Shown here: one piece after another, positions 1 through 13,800 of the stretch
How positions within the stretch are numbered: the first letter of the stretch is position 1
Layout: each line of letters begins with the position of its first letter
DNA from: Paulownia fortunei
Taxonomy: Eukaryota > Streptophyta > Magnoliopsida > Lamiales > Paulowniaceae
Direction of reading: 5' to 3'
NCBI GenBank assembly: GCA_019321725.1
Contig: CM033106.1
Location: 29,562,118-29,626,117, forward strand
Length of the DNA: 64,000 bases
Made by a program: the position numbers and the translations under genes
Notes under the pieces: model-generated
The model's database searches: none
Seen by the model: only the letters and a program-made list of their open reading frames with translations
What the model was told of the DNA's origin: nothing

Positions 1-2026
1 ATTTTGCGTGTGCCTAAATATTTTTCTGGAAATTGGACGGACAGAGCCCTGGTTTTTAGGGGGTAAAAGGTTGCCGTTTAGGACCAAATTGTGTGTACTG
101 GGTGTGGGCCATTCTTTACTTTTTTTTTTTTTTTTCATTTTTTAATCTTTTCCAATTCTTTCCAAGGGAATCCAATGTTTGTACCACATCTCACAAGTTG
201 TATAGAGCTCTCCAGATTCATTTGTTTGGTTCTGAAAATATGGTTGTCTCATACTTTGTCCCAGAAAGATGTTCTTTTGTTTTCCTCCTGGATCTCCCAT
301 CTTTTCCTCTCTATAGCTTGTTTGTCAGTAACTTTCTATTTTTAAAAAATAAAAATGATTTTTTTTTTAACTTTTATATGATTTTTTGCATTAAAGCGAT
401 TATGACTATACACTACTTTTATTATAAGCATTATACTTGGTAATATATTTTCTAAGAAAGCTTCTTTATCCCTTTAAAAGGGTTTTGAAAGATGTACTTT
501 TTATTCCTGGTTCATGAGGGTATGCTTTTAGGGTTTCAAATCATTTATTACAATTTTGTATTTAATATTATATTTTATATCAATATTTAGATCATATATA
601 TAATTAATTTTAAATATATATTTTTAAAAATACTTTATACATACATATATTATATAAAATATATGATGTAATATAAAATTGGAATAAAAGATCCGAATTG
701 AACTCTGGTAGATCAAAATGATTAAAATATGGAAAGGATCCAATGCTTGAACTACTTATATTTTCTCAATGTCCAATTTTTTTTAGCAGAAGCTGTATAA
801 GTTTTCTCTCCATTTTCAATCGTTAAACAGATATTTTTTAACACTAAAATGTGAATATGCGATTAACTTCCAAGAGTGGTTTTATTTTATTTTTATATTT
901 TTATATTTTTATTTTTATATTTTTTTTTATGGGCAAGGGGGGGCGGGCGCGAGGGAAGTTGTGTCCATTTTATAGTTTTTGACCAAAAAGTAAGTAAATA
1001 GATAGTAAGACTACCAAGTTATGCCTACACAGCTGAAAAAACAAAGCTATGTGTCTTTTTAAAGTTGTTGACTTTTATCTTGAAGTTGATAAGTTAATCA
1101 TGATGATATAATTGCTCTCTCCCACATTTCAGACAAAAAATTTCAAGCAAGGAAAAAGATTTCTTGTAATTTATTTATGTTCAACTTAGGGAGTATAGAA
1201 TAATAAAAAAATGTGATTCGTGGATTGACTTTAAGTTGTATACTATGATTATTACTAGAATTAGACATATGCACAATGCACAAAAATACTATATGATAAC
1301 AAAATAAATAACATAAAAAGAATCTACCATAATTTTTTTTTATTAATATGTAGATTATAACTTGTAACAAATGTAACACAACTGAAATAAAAACATTAGC
1401 ATACAATAAATTCTGAATGGATGTTTTTCAAATAAATGCTTTTGTGTGCTGCTTTGGCATGTTTGGTTGTTTTTAGAAATATATGAAGCAGAAAAATCAG
1501 TAGGAACTATACTCCTATTTATAGATATCAAATAGTGATTTAAAGTGTATTTCAGTAATTTGACATACCATTTAATACTAATGCATGTATTTAAAATTTT
1601 TTACTCTAGTTCTTATGCATATCATATTTATGTATCTTATAACTATGAAACTGAATATTATTCGTTACCCATTTGGGCAGTGTTTTAAGTGATTTATGAA
1701 TTATAAAAAAATTCAATTATTTTTAAAAATTACAACTATCTTCTTAATATTTGTTTTTATTTTACAAATACCCTAAGTATGTGCAATTTGTAAAAGTAAT
1801 TTATAAATTTAAGTGATTTTTTTTTTTTTTTTTGTAAATAATCCAAACTAGAAGAATAGTTTTTTTAATTCACCTAAATAATTATGCTCAAAACTTTAGG
1901 CAAATAGCACATTTACATGTAATAAATCAAGCAAACCAAATAATTTATTGCCTCAGCCCTAAATCTTTTATTGTTGGTAAATTATTAACATCTGGCTCTG
2001 GCTATTCCAACGGACTAAATTCATGA

Positions 2027-2064
<38 letters not shown>

Positions 2065-3608
2065 TTTATATGTGTATATGTTGTATGTATGTATGGAGTA
2101 CAATTTCATTTAAAATGAAATTTAAGCCCACATTTATAAGACATTCCTAACAATCATCAATACAATATCTGTAAAATTTCAATAATGGTGACCTTCACCC
2201 ATATCTCTGTATTCACGTCATTAAATTTTGGTGAATGTTTAATAAAAGCAAATATTTTGGACAAAGTTATTTAATTCCTACCATATTTATGTGGTCCTGA
2301 AATTAATGATCATTTACAATCTATCTAGCACCATTGCACTGTTAAAAATAAAAAATAAAAAATAAAAAATAAAAAATAAAAATCTTGATTATAGATATTT
2401 CTGTTTGTAATTAAATACTACGTTTCTTAATTGCAAGAATTTGAAATTCATCTACCAACACTGCACCCGTAATGATGGTGGATGATGTAGTTATTACCTG
2501 TAGTACCAGTGCATCTCTTTCAGGGGCTGGTGCAAATGCATTGTCACTCCTAATTTTCTAAGGGTTTCTTGATTTTAATTGACATTTTTCGTCATCCCCT
2601 CTCTCTCCAATGAATTAGTGATATTGAATTTTTAGTTATATTAATCCCACAATAATAACTTGTAACCTTTAAATTTTAATAATGTGTGACGTTGAAAAAG
2701 AAAGATTGCAGATTGACAAAATTGTAAAATTAGTCCTATAATTAAATTAATGAGTTGTCAATTTTTATTTTTTTTGATTTGATCTTATAATTAATATTTT
2801 CGGCCAAAATTGACTATGTGGACATTTCCAACTGATTTGATGCGGCATTAAGTAGCCGTCTCATCTAACACCTTGGATTAAATTGTCAAATTAAAAATAA
2901 CTATATATTAAATTTTAAAATCGAACAACATCTTTTCTGACACCATCCCTTAATTACAGGATCAATTTTATAATTTTGTCAACTTTGTATTTTTTTTTTG
3001 TTTGTTTTTTATGGGATTGAAAATAATAAAATTGTCGAGTAGGTCTAATTTGAGTAGCGAAACTGAAATCTTAATATTATGATATTTTTTATTCGAATCA
3101 CACCAAAAAAAAATGTAGCTGTTTGTCTATTTTTTATTTTTTTTGGTAATTGATTGTTGATAGTCGTTAATCATGATTTGTTTATAAAATTCATTGTTAA
3201 TTGACATCATATAAAAGAAATGAAAAAGTCAAACACGTTTTCACTCATCTATATCATATCATGCAAATGCAATCAACATCATTAGTCCAATCCCATTTTC
3301 ATGACCACACATAACCAACGTGAAAACAAAAATGAAAATTTGAAAAAAAAAAAAAAAAAAAAGGGAGCCTTTATTCTCTTCTCTTCATTTTTGAAGCTTT
3401 TAATTCCATAAAAAACAAACTAGTAACATTATTCTTCATCAACTCAGCCAAAGATTGAACTACTTTAATTTATTTATGTATGTATAAATATATTCCAATA
3501 TTCATTGATCGAAAGGAAGAGATGTAACGTTTTTTCCTGGATAAGGAATTTTAATTAAATACTTCAAATGTTTTTTGGTTTGTTAGCTCACCAAACTGAA
3601 TGAATATC

Positions 3609-3648
<40 letters not shown>

Positions 3649-4590
3649 TAACAATAATAATAATTCAATTGGAGACCAGAAAAGGAAAAAAATCTAGACG
3701 GCTTTTTGGGGATAAAAATGATACGTTTCATGAGAAGAGGAGCAAATCAAAACGGACTGAACAATTAACCAAATTAAAACTCACTCAATTTAATGCACAA
3801 AATTGCTATTCAAACCAGTCCAGCTACTCTCTATTTACTGCACCCCTTCTCCCTTTTATATCAAATTCAATTGGATCTGGATTTGTTGTGTATGTATACG
3901 ACAACAACGTTACAAAATAAAATGATAATGTCGTGTAATTCAACGTTTCGTAGCTCAATTTTTTCTATTACAAGAATATATGGGTATCATTTGATGACCC
4001 TAATTCAAATTTCGATCTTTCTTTTTCTCTCTGTGAAATGACAAAAGAAAATTATATAGTAGTGGAAAATCACACGAAACATGGCTAGGTTAGGCATGAA
4101 CCCTTGTTTTCTTGTTTTGTGTTAGTAGAAAAATAGTGAAAAAATACAATTTAGAATAAAAAAATAACAAATAAATGAGATCGAAATTAATAAGATCTAT
4201 ATGTACCCTTCCTATGCAACATAATTGTCAAACCGAAAATGATTCGTGAGGATGACATTGTAAACATTCGAAATTCACTGGTTAAAATTATTTAAATTTT
4301 GTAATAATATTGCTCGACTCATTGAAAATATGTTAAGTGTAAATATCACTCTAATTGATATCTTTTGATGATGACAACTCCTACGAAAATTAGGTTACAT
4401 ATTTCAGACCAGCAAAATTCAAAATTCAATATTTCAATGAAGAGAACCAAAGTTAGTTTTAAAACCTTTGCTAGAAATGCAACAAACATTACTTAGGGTA
4501 CTTTGCAAGAACATAACCAACCGCATGAAAATATTTCTGGCAGTGATTTTCAGTTATTGCTGTAACAAAATCTCAGTCATTACAAGATTC
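1..4590. other. AT-rich spacer without a supported gene
   Basis: No open frame here has convincing coding structure; the short ORFs are low-complexity. The stretch holds simple repeats: a CT then CA run at about 2,028-2,064, an A5T-type run at about 2,344-2,382, a poly-A run near 3,340-3,362 and an ATA run at about 3,609-3,661. The segment at about 1,672-1,810 resembles the one at 8,950-9,180 (both carry a motif like 'acaaatgccctc' or 'acaaatacccta' in an AT-rich frame), so it may be an old dispersed repeat. The first 120 bases could be the tail of an upstream gene, but nothing proves it. Confidence 0.6.
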
Positions 4591-4599
4591 CCAGTCACC

Positions 4600-5018
4600 C
4601 AACCGGTATAACCGGTCGTCCTACCGTCCACGTGTCCCTCTTCCGTTGGTTCTCTAATCTGTAATCATTCTGTATAGGATCCCGATCTCTCTTAACGGCA
4701 TCGCCATGTGCACCGTTAACAGAGTCAGGACCACATGTTACGGTAACCGCCTCATCTAATCTCCACCGTCCGATCAAATCCGCATCTTTTGCGGGTTTCC
4801 GTTTCTGCCCCTACTCTCTCCTCTAATCTAATTTTTATAGCACTGGTGAAGTGGTGCGTGGAAAAGCAATTGAGCTTTCTACTTTTTGCAGGTCGCTATT
4901 GATCACCAGCGCGCGCGCACACACACATACATATATACACCTATTTACACACACACAAACACACTGGTCCTAATATATATATATAGATGTAGCAATATGT
5001 ATGTATAGGTAGAGAGAG
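4600..5018 (+). promoter_or_regulatory. KRP upstream region with G-box and MSA-like cores
   Basis: This is a GC-richer island directly before the KRP start codon. A palindromic G-box CACGTG lies at 4,629-4,634. Three AACGG cores, the core of the mitosis-specific activator element bound by three-repeat MYBs, lie within about 75 bp: CCGTT at 4,643-4,647 (in the fuller form CCGTTGG), AACGG at 4,694-4,698 and CCGTT at 4,713-4,717. A CA/TA-rich stretch at 4,905-4,985 follows and probably contains the core promoter and 5' leader. The motifs are seen; their use by MYB3R or bZIP/bHLH factors is inference. Confidence 0.4.
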
Positions 5019-6204
5019 ATGGGGGAATACCTGAAGAGAGGATGTGAGAGTGTGACAATGAAGTGTAGAGAGATGGAGGAAGATATGCAGTTGATTTCCA
5101 GTAAGAAAAGGAAGTTTTACTCTGAGCTTGAAAATGAGTACTGTGGCTACGTGGAACTGGCGGAGAATTCAGTGTCCCCGGCGGCGTCTACGACTTCCGG
5201 TTGGACTAAGCATGATGAATCGAGCGACGTCGTGAAGAAGAGTTTGAGATCATCAGATCTGGAGGTGAATAATTTGAAATTCAAACTCAGTATCGGATTC
5301 ACTAGTATCTGTGAAAAAGTGTGTCGTTGTGTTTTCCTGTTTGTGAAGCTATAATACCCAGCTGGTTTTTTGAAGAACTGTTTTGATTTGTTCTTTTCAG
5401 AATGTTGATTTGCAGTCCGAGGGTTTTGAAACGGAAAATTCCACGTCCATCGATTGCCTTTTCAGGTGAACAATGGAAATATTTTCAGTTATTTTGCATT
5501 TGTTCACTGTTTAATTTCACCGCTTCATCTGTTGCATTTACATGAATATATGTGATGTCAAGTGAAATAATCCGTTGCTGTTCATTTTCTAGTGAATGGA
5601 AAAAACATTGAATTATTTTTCATTTCCGCAGAGTCTTTTCAGTTTCACAGTTTAATACTCCGTACTATTTTTAACCTTCATGAACTTTAAGGTTTTCATT
5701 TTTTTGTTTACTTTTTCAGTAGAGAGGCGACTCCAACTAGCGAGCTTTATGGAGACTCAGAGCAAGTGTTTGTGCAGTACTCATCGTCCACGTCAAAGAA
5801 GAAATTATCAACGCCACGGGCGACTCCTCGCCAGAAAATTCCAGCTTCTGTTGCCGAGAATATGCCATCGGCGGCGGAGTTGGAGGAGTTCTTCGAGGCC
5901 GCAGAAAAGTACGAGCAAAAACGATTCGCTGAAAAGTGAGTACATCTTCATCTTCGAGTATGCTACAATCATTACATGTGTTTCCACGGTGCGCACAATA
6001 AGACGCTCACACTCAACATGTACACCCTGCTCATTTTAGCGTAGCCCAATTGATTATTCTCGTAACTGAAAAAGGAAACGAGTAATGATTTGATTGAATG
6101 GGGTTTGTATTATTTTCAGGTACAACTATGATATAGTGAAGGACGTTCCATTGGAGGGGAAGTATCAGTGGGTTCGTTTACAGCCTCAAATGAAATATTA
6201 CTAA
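5019..6204 (+). CDS. KRP: Cyclin-dependent kinase inhibitor, KRP/ICK family
   Basis: Four exons with GT-AG junctions: 5,019-5,264, 5,401-5,465, 5,720-5,935 and 6,120-6,204, giving 203 residues. The C-terminal 50 residues form the plant CDK-inhibitor domain: an acidic helix from MPSAAELEEFFEAAEKYEQ (about 152-170), then FAEKYNYD across the last intron, then PLEGKYQW close to the end. These are the cyclin- and CDK-binding motifs shared with animal p27Kip1. A REATPTSEL motif at 105-113 and a basic KKK stretch near 130 (possible nuclear signal) are also KRP-like. By family knowledge the protein binds D-type cyclin/CDKA complexes in the nucleus and slows cell-cycle entry or promotes endoreduplication. 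The upstream region carries MSA-like and G-box motifs. The intron positions keep the frame without strain, so the model is secure; the subgroup within KRP1-7 is not assigned. Confidence 0.93.
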
Positions 6205-7417
6205 AAGGAGAAAGAAGGCATCTTTTGATTCCTCTTTAGTTTTATTTTTTTCCTTTTATTTCTTAGGTGGGGTTGAGTTGAAATTAATTTACCTGTTCAA
6301 GAGGAGGGGGCATTTAACGTTTTCTTATAGCTAATCTGGCTCTATGTGTATAGCAATTCCCATATTTATGTAAAGAAGCTAGAGTTCTCTAATGAAAGCT
6401 TTTTTAGTAAGAAGGTATATATATATACTCCTTTCTTGAGCTCTTTCTAATTGGCAAATGATGGTATTGTCAGAGTTCAGTGCAAGAGTTGATGATATTG
6501 ATGTGGGCAAGAGGGTTTAATTGCTTTTGTTATTTATCTTTTGAAATTGAAAAGGGTGTTTTTGTTTGTGCATATTTTGGATGTTTTCTTGATGGCTGTC
6601 ACTTTGTGTATTGTAGCCATTCTTTAGCAAAATTCCATTTGAAAAGAGAGGAAAGAGTAACATGAAAACCCTCTTTCTTGCATGAAGTCGTACATGGGCA
6701 TGAAACCCACACACCCTCGCACATGTGTGTGTGTCTGGGGGTGTACTTACATGTTGTATACATATACATATAGTGGGCCCATGTGAATTGATTTTGAAAT
6801 TTGATTGAAACCGTTGTCTTTTTCCTTTGGAATATGGGTAAATGATGAAAGAAAAAATAGTATGCAAACCGGCCGAAAGGAATTGTATATTTCGAGATAG
6901 ATCTGGTCTAAAACCGGCGGAAATTATTTTCCCCCAAATTGTTTATATCTGTTGCTACTCGTAAGCACTAGTGTTTGGATAATATTTCACATATATCCTA
7001 TGTCATTTTCATCCTATTGGTGTTTTATGATTTAATGCCTTGAGTGGACTTAGTACAATATATCAGAGGTCAAAGCTTCTGCAGGTTTTATCTTGACAAG
7101 AACCCTTTATACGTCAAGAAAAAAAACAAAAAAAACTGGATTAATTAATTGCATTGATATTTTTCCTAATTACTCCATTGTTTCCGGAAAGAAGAAAACA
7201 TGTATCTGTAGGAGTACAATGTTTGTTTTTCTGTTAATGTAACTAATTATCAAAAGCTGCAAAATCTGTCAGACACTGGTTGTGATGATTGTTGAAGAGA
7301 CAGATGGGCAAGAAAAGAAAGCAGTCGACTGAAAACCTCAATACAACAGTGGGCTCAGTGTTCTTCAGATTTCAGTATGTATATTGTGGCCTATATATGA
7401 GGGCTAGAATAAAAATA

Positions 7418-7456
<39 letters not shown>

Positions 7457-10440
7457 GGAGCTATATATAATAAGCAAAACCAGAATGCTCATTTGTCATG
7501 CACTTTAAGCCTTGTCAGATTGGCAAATGACTTGGTCCTAATATACGTGTGCATGCTCTCCCAACCTTCTAAGTACAAATGCCATTTTGATTCAAACTAT
7601 GTATGGCTAACAAATGCTATTGGTATTTGTGGTGTAGTGTTTGTAGTTATTTAATTTTCGTACTATATTTTGATTTATTGGATAAATGTTGCATATTGGC
7701 ATAACATTCAAAGTTAAAGTTACCACTTTAATTTTGGATAAGAAAATAGTTTGGATTCAATACATTATTAATAGTACAAAGTACATAGACCACGGGAGAG
7801 AGAGAGAGAGAATGCAATTATGTCGAGAAACAATAGTGGACATGATATGAATGTATTTTCCCAATTGTCTGCTGGATTAATTTCTTTCATATTATTGTAG
7901 TTAGAATAAGTTAAATAACTTGTCCCAAAACAAGAATGCATCTAATGGTAAGTGTGATAATATTTATTTTGTGATTGGTTTCTTTCTGTAAAAATATCCT
8001 AATAATGTGATAAGTATAATAACTTATACAAAAATTAGTTAATAAATAATTTTTTGTTGATGATATTACCATTTTTTTCTAATTTAACATTCATAATGAG
8101 AATATTATAAAAAAAATTGTTTGAGTGTTTATATATATAAATTAGACATGTGACGATTGTCTAATTAATCTAATGAAAGAGTTTCAATTTGGAATTTTAG
8201 TGTCACTTCTCCGATCACTTACCCATACCTTCTAACTTCAACCAAAAAAAAAAAGAAAAAATGAAAAGAAAAAAAGTGTATGGATAGTTTGCAATATAAA
8301 ATAATTAGTAGACAACAAGTGTACATGTGCACGTGCCGTGATGGAGTGGTCGTCAACTGAGTTCCACGTGCTTTGGATCTGATGCAGAAAATTTTAAATT
8401 ACATTATTAAAGGCAACAAAAACGAGAAAAGAGAGGAAGAAAGAATGTTGCAGGCAAAGGGGTAATGTCCTAATTACTAATTTGTTAGTGAAAAAGTGAT
8501 GAGAAAAAAGGAAGGTTGGTCCTTGATTTCAACACCCACAAACTCGATCGCTATGATGCATTTCTATTTGCTCCCATAATTAAATAATTTTCCACCTGCC
8601 CCTTTCTCTCCTCTCTTCTAGATTGTTGATTTCTGTGCTCCACAGTCCACTCCCCCCCCCCCCCCAAAAAAAAAAAAAAAAAAAAAAAAAGGGATTAAAA
8701 AATGAATTGATCTGTAGTTGCAATAGTAGCTACATGATGACAATTCGAGCTTGAAAGGTGGGGGTAAATCATAAATGGACCACTAATGCTTTTCACTTTT
8801 TACTCATCTATGATCTGTTACCCTTTATTTAAGATGGTACGATTGACTTTTTTCTCCTCCTTTTCGTACATTATTTATATATATATATATACTAATTTAA
8901 GGATGCCAACTACATAAGTTTGTCAAAATTCAAAAGTAAATTAACTTAATTTTATAAGGATAAATTATAAAAATTATTTTTAAAATTTAAGTTATTCATG
9001 AAAAAATTATTTAAATTTATAAATTACAAATGCCCTCTTAACATTTATTTTTATTTTATAAATTGAACTTATTAAAGAGATATTTGTAAAATGAAAACAA
9101 ACCTCAATGATGTATTTGTAATACTTCAAGTGGTTATTTGTGATTTTGAAATATAACTGAATTTTTTTATAATTAGATTAAATCTAATGAATATTTTTTG
9201 TAATTTACTGTTTTTATAATTTTTATAATATTATTTAGAAAGTATTATTATTATTATTATTATTATTATAAATTTTTAAATATGAGAAAATAATGTTATT
9301 AACATTATATTTATTCATGCCTGTTTTCATTTTTAATAAATTATAATTTCAATTAAATTGTTGTTACTCTTATATATTTTACATTCTTATTTTAATTTAT
9401 AAGAGTATACATTTATGTTTTATACTTGTGTATAAAATATAATGTACAAATACTTTCTTTTAGATAAATAAATAAATTATACAGTATAATTCATACAAGG
9501 TAGAGCAGATCCATAACACTAAAACTTGAAATAGTTTAATGATCAAACTCATTTTCATCCTAATTAGTAAGCTTGTCAATTAGTATTGATTTGAATTCGG
9601 TGAGACTTATAACTCTTGATTTCAATATAAAAAAAAAAATGTTGCTCAAGTTTTCAAAATCATTTAACTTGATCGTTGAACTATTTCGGCCGTTCGATTT
9701 AAAAAATATTTTCATATTTTTTCTACAAAAATCCAAATCATTAGTACATCTTGATCTCTTCGTAAATTATTTAATTCTTTGATGTGGTGGAAAATTGGCT
9801 TCCGAGGGGTGAAACGGTCAACCTATTCTAATTGTTTTTTTCAGGTGTAAAGTCGGTTCCTATTTGCGGCACAGGTGACGAGATATTTTCTAATTAGACA
9901 TATATATATATATATATATATATTTTATATATATATATATATAAAATATATGATGGATATACATTTAGTGTATATTATCAGCTATGACATCTTTTACTAC
10001 ACCATCTTTGATCATAAAACAAAGAGACACTTAACCTTAGAAAATGTACTTTTTCTCATAAAAGGAAGAGGTATTTATAGCTGACCATAAGGGTAATAAG
10101 CATGTTGTATTACATGCGTAAATAATGTGAAATGATGGGAATCAATTGAACTATGTGTATATATTTCAAAGATAGATGGGGCACATTAGTAATATAATCT
10201 TATTTATTTTTTTATAGTTTTGCCATTTTTGTCTTTTTTTAATGTATATAATTTATTGGAATGACTATCTTGCCCTTATTATTCAAATATGGACAATCAA
10301 TCATCAAAGCCAAATGTGACAAAGTAATTTGTTAATCACACGACAAAGTGACCTTAATTCTACACACACTATATCCTTTTCGTCAATTGGGCCTGGCAAC
10401 GTCAAACAAAGGCCCAAATGAGACGAAAGATACTGTGAGC
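6205..10440. other. KRP 3' UTR and AT-rich spacer
   Basis: After the KRP stop come a probable 3' UTR to about 6,420 and long AT-rich DNA. Visible items are a TA then TG run at about 7,411-7,455, a GA run near 7,797-7,810, a C-then-A homopolymer pair at about 8,653-8,690, and long TA runs at 8,877-8,890 and 9,900-9,945. A segment at 8,950-9,180 resembles 1,672-1,810. I see no gene. Confidence 0.55.
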
Positions 10441-10508
10441 GCGAAGATTTAGCAAATTAATGATAATTTAATTGGGCTTGACCTTTCAAACCCCAAGCCC
10501 AAAAGCCC
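10387..10508. promoter_or_regulatory. Cluster of site II (TGGGCY) motifs
   Basis: Five TGGGCC/TGGGCT motifs on either strand occur in about 120 bp: at about 10,388, 10,412, 10,473, 10,496 and 10,503. Such clusters are typical of promoters of housekeeping and growth-linked plant genes and are bound by TCP factors. They lie 300-400 bp upstream of the DUF829 gene and overlap the 3' part of a small minus-strand ORF. The motifs are seen; the regulatory role is inferred. Confidence 0.4.
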
Positions 10509-10697
10509 AATCACAAGTGAAAAGCCGTAGCCAGAGACCGGCAATACGACGTCGTGTATCGATCCCGCACCGATGTGGCGTAGGATAATCGGGAGAATAT
10601 CCCTAAAATGCGCCAAGGTGAACATCGTCTGAGCTGTCACATACGCAATCCCACTCGGCGATCCACCACCAAGAACGCAATCATTTTCTCTCTCCAT
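10449..10697 (-). CDS. Possible small divergent ORF, 82 residues, unknown
   Basis: An uninterrupted minus-strand frame starts 106 bp from the divergent DUF829 start. Its first 70 residues are not low-complexity and are mildly hydrophobic, with a glycine-rich start (GGGSPSGIAY) and two possible membrane-prone stretches. Codon choice looks ordinary for a gene, and the GC content is higher than the surroundings. The last dozen residues look random, so the true product may continue by splicing from within this frame. I do not recognise the family. It could instead be a chance ORF in a GC-rich promoter; the site II motifs overlap its 3' part. Confidence 0.35.
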   Translation of the reverse strand: MERENDCVLGGGSPSGIAYVTAQTMFTLAHFRDILPIILRHIGAGSIHDVVLPVSGYGFSLVIGLLGLGFERSSPIKLSLIC

Positions 10698-10802
10698 TTT
10701 CCTATTCCCTCACCCCTTCACCCAACGGTCCATAAACCAAACCCTCATTCTTCTCTAATAATTTAAAAAATACCAATAAATTATCTTCGAGCTCTTCCGA
10801 GG

Positions 10803-13800
10803 ATGAGCAGCGGGGGTAGATTTTATTGGGTGCGGAATCGCGGAGAAGAATTCAAAGCGAAGGGAATAATCGTGGTTTTCGCGTGGGTTTCGATTAGCGA
10901 TGTTCAGTTGAAGGATTTCATTGGTCTCTACTCTTCTCTCGAATGGAACTCTCTTGTTTGCCGCTCCGATTATCTCAATCCGTACGCTCTTTTTACTGTA
11001 CTTTGTAGTTTTTTTTCGGTTTGTTGGATGATTGTGGTTGTGTTAGAAGCTTTGTGGTTCACCGGTTTTAGTTAGATGTTTTAGTGAGTGAAGCTTTAGT
11101 CGACAATTGTAGCTTTTTGAAGTCATTTTAGAATTCTACAATTCTTAGTATACTTTATATTTGTGTTGGTGTGCGAAGAGAGAGCAGCCTGAAGGTGTAT
11201 ATTTCGACTATATAAGAAATCACCAGTTTTTGACGAGTTTAAGTATTAAGTTTTATTACGGAGCTTGTAAGTGAGACCATGTTTCATACGGCAATGGTTG
11301 TGCTGGTATAACAGATATACACTGCACGTTTGCCTTGTATGATTTACGACCTGCATTTGCCTCTGAACTTGTTTCTTTAAACGAGTATGAATAGTTGGTG
11401 GTTATTTTCTGCAGATTCATTCCGGAGAGAGCTACATCACTGGCTTTTTCTGTCCTTGATGAGCTCGTCAAGGTCAGTCTTATTGCAATGTTTATATGTG
11501 TGAAAAAGAATTGGTAAATTGAACGATAAGGATATGTTTTAATCACTTTTTTTTACTAATCTTGTTTTCTTCATGCCATTTTAATTGTTGGGCGGCTTAA
11601 AAATGCAAGTAATCCAAAGCAGCATTTTTATTTTTCTGGGTTTTGGGGAAGTCTGTTGGCTTCCCCAGTATAACTCGATGAAAATATTTTGCTGGTGATG
11701 GCCGAGCATATTACCATGCATATATAGTTTTTGATATGTTCTGATTAATGGTTGATACATTTGGCTCATGAGTATTCTCTTGCAAGTTTTGTTGCACTTT
11801 TGCTGATTATTCTGTGTTTTGTATGTATAGGAGCTTAAATGTGGACTATGTCCTGTAGTTCTTGCATCCTTTTCTGGTGGTTCTAAAGCTTGCATGTATA
11901 AGGTTCTCCAGGTAATATGAATGCATTGAGATGGCCATGGTTGATGCACGTTAACATATGACTAGGTTATGCATTGGTACTTTTCCATGCGTTACATTCC
12001 CAAAGCCATTTCTTTGAGGAAATGTCGTGTATTTGTTTCAATTAAGCCTTAGACTGGTCTGTTGATGGAGTTTGTTCACTTCTGTGTGGTGCAGATTTTG
12101 AAAGGATGTACTGATGTGGAGCTCAGTCTGGTAGATTCTGTCCTTGAACTTCAAATGAATTAATTGTTGTTGGTGGATAAGTTATATTAATGACTTTTTT
12201 GTTGTTGCATGAAGGAGGACAGTAGATTGGTTGCAAGCTGCATCTCAGGCCATATCTATGATTCTGATCCTATTGAATTTACTACTGACTTGGGTGCCCG
12301 ATTTGCTTTACACCGCTCCATCCTCAAAATGCCTGGATCATCAAAGCTAGTATCATTGTTTGCAAAAGGTGTTACTTCAAGCTTGGATGCTTTATTTATC
12401 ACCAGGTTTGGATCCCAACGTGCAGAATACTGGCAAACCCTTTATTCCTCAGTAGTAAGTTTCAAACGGGTCTGCAGTTTTGCAAATTAAATTATCTTCT
12501 CTTTTGTTTTTTCAAAATGGTCTGCTGTTTTGCAAGGTATATTACATCTCTGTTTCTTGACCCTTTTATTCCTTTCCTCTGCTATGTATAGGGTTTGGGG
12601 GCCCCCTTTCTCATTTTATGCTCTGAAAATGATGATGTGGCTCCATTTTCATCTCTGTGCAACTTTGCTCAGCATTTACAAGATTTGGGGGGTAATGTAA
12701 AAGTTGTGAAGTGGAGTACCTCTGTTCGTGTAGGTTAGTCTTAAGATCTCCCTAATGTTTGAACTTTGAATTCATTTAGTTCTACATCACTTATGGCAAA
12801 ACAATTGTAAAAATGACTTGATTACTTAAGAGCTAATTGCCATCTTAATTGCTTAGTTGTGTCTATAGACATTGGAGATGCATTAAGTGCCTGATACTAG
12901 ATAATAAATGGAGTTGTGGCTTGTGTTCAAAATATTTTCCCTATAAAAGGAATTCGGACCAGGCACATAATACATATTTGAGCATACTAATTTTTATTCT
13001 TATATATGTGATTGTGGTAAAATCATCAAATAATGTCAAGGGTGTCTTCTAAGAAAGAATACTAATTTTTTGTATTAATTATGGCCCTCTTAGAGTTTTT
13101 GATTTTTAACATCTATGTACGACTATGAGCATTTTATTTGTTCAATGTCCTGGAAAAGAAAATCATCCACTTCAGAAAATATTTGTTCTGCATTTGACCT
13201 TGCCTAATGTTCTACTTTAATAGATTTTACTTTATTGGGACATATGCTATTAGAACCTATGCCTCAAAATTTCTATATTCTGGGTTGTTCAACCAACGTT
13301 TTCAAGACCCACTTTCAGCATGTGTTGTCACTGATTAGATCAGTTCAACTGTATCATATCCATCAATCTTTCATGGTATATTAGTTTGATAAAATTAATA
13401 AATATGGTAAATGTTAGGGAGAAATACTTTGAAGTTATATTTTTGGATACTCTTGAACAGGTACTATGAAAATTTTCTCAACAACTAGGTCCAACTTTTC
13501 AAAATGGTGTTCTAAATTATCCCAAAGCAATTTTTAGTTCTCCACCCCTCCCTGCCCCTCACGAAATTAAGCAAAGTCAAAGAGTTAATATTCCTTCTTC
13601 CGTAAATTGTCTTACATGTTTGGTTCATGTAAACCTCTCCTTTTCCTCTTATATGTACTGTCTTTATTCTTGGAGACTAGTAGATGTTATGTTCTGAGAA
13701 GACTTATCTTTGTGGCAGAGAAAGAGAATGAAGCCACTTCAGATTATGAAAGAACTGATGGAAATCAATAAACTGTTGCTGGGATATTCATGAGGCAACT

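Noticed and set aside
91..443. Two overlapping ORFs of 84 and 116 codons at the left edge
   Set aside because: They depend on poly-T tracts, give phenylalanine-rich nonsense, and show no splice or domain evidence.
3600..3920. 106-codon ORF starting with poly-isoleucine
   Set aside because: The start is an ATA microsatellite and the remainder has no recognisable or gene-like structure.
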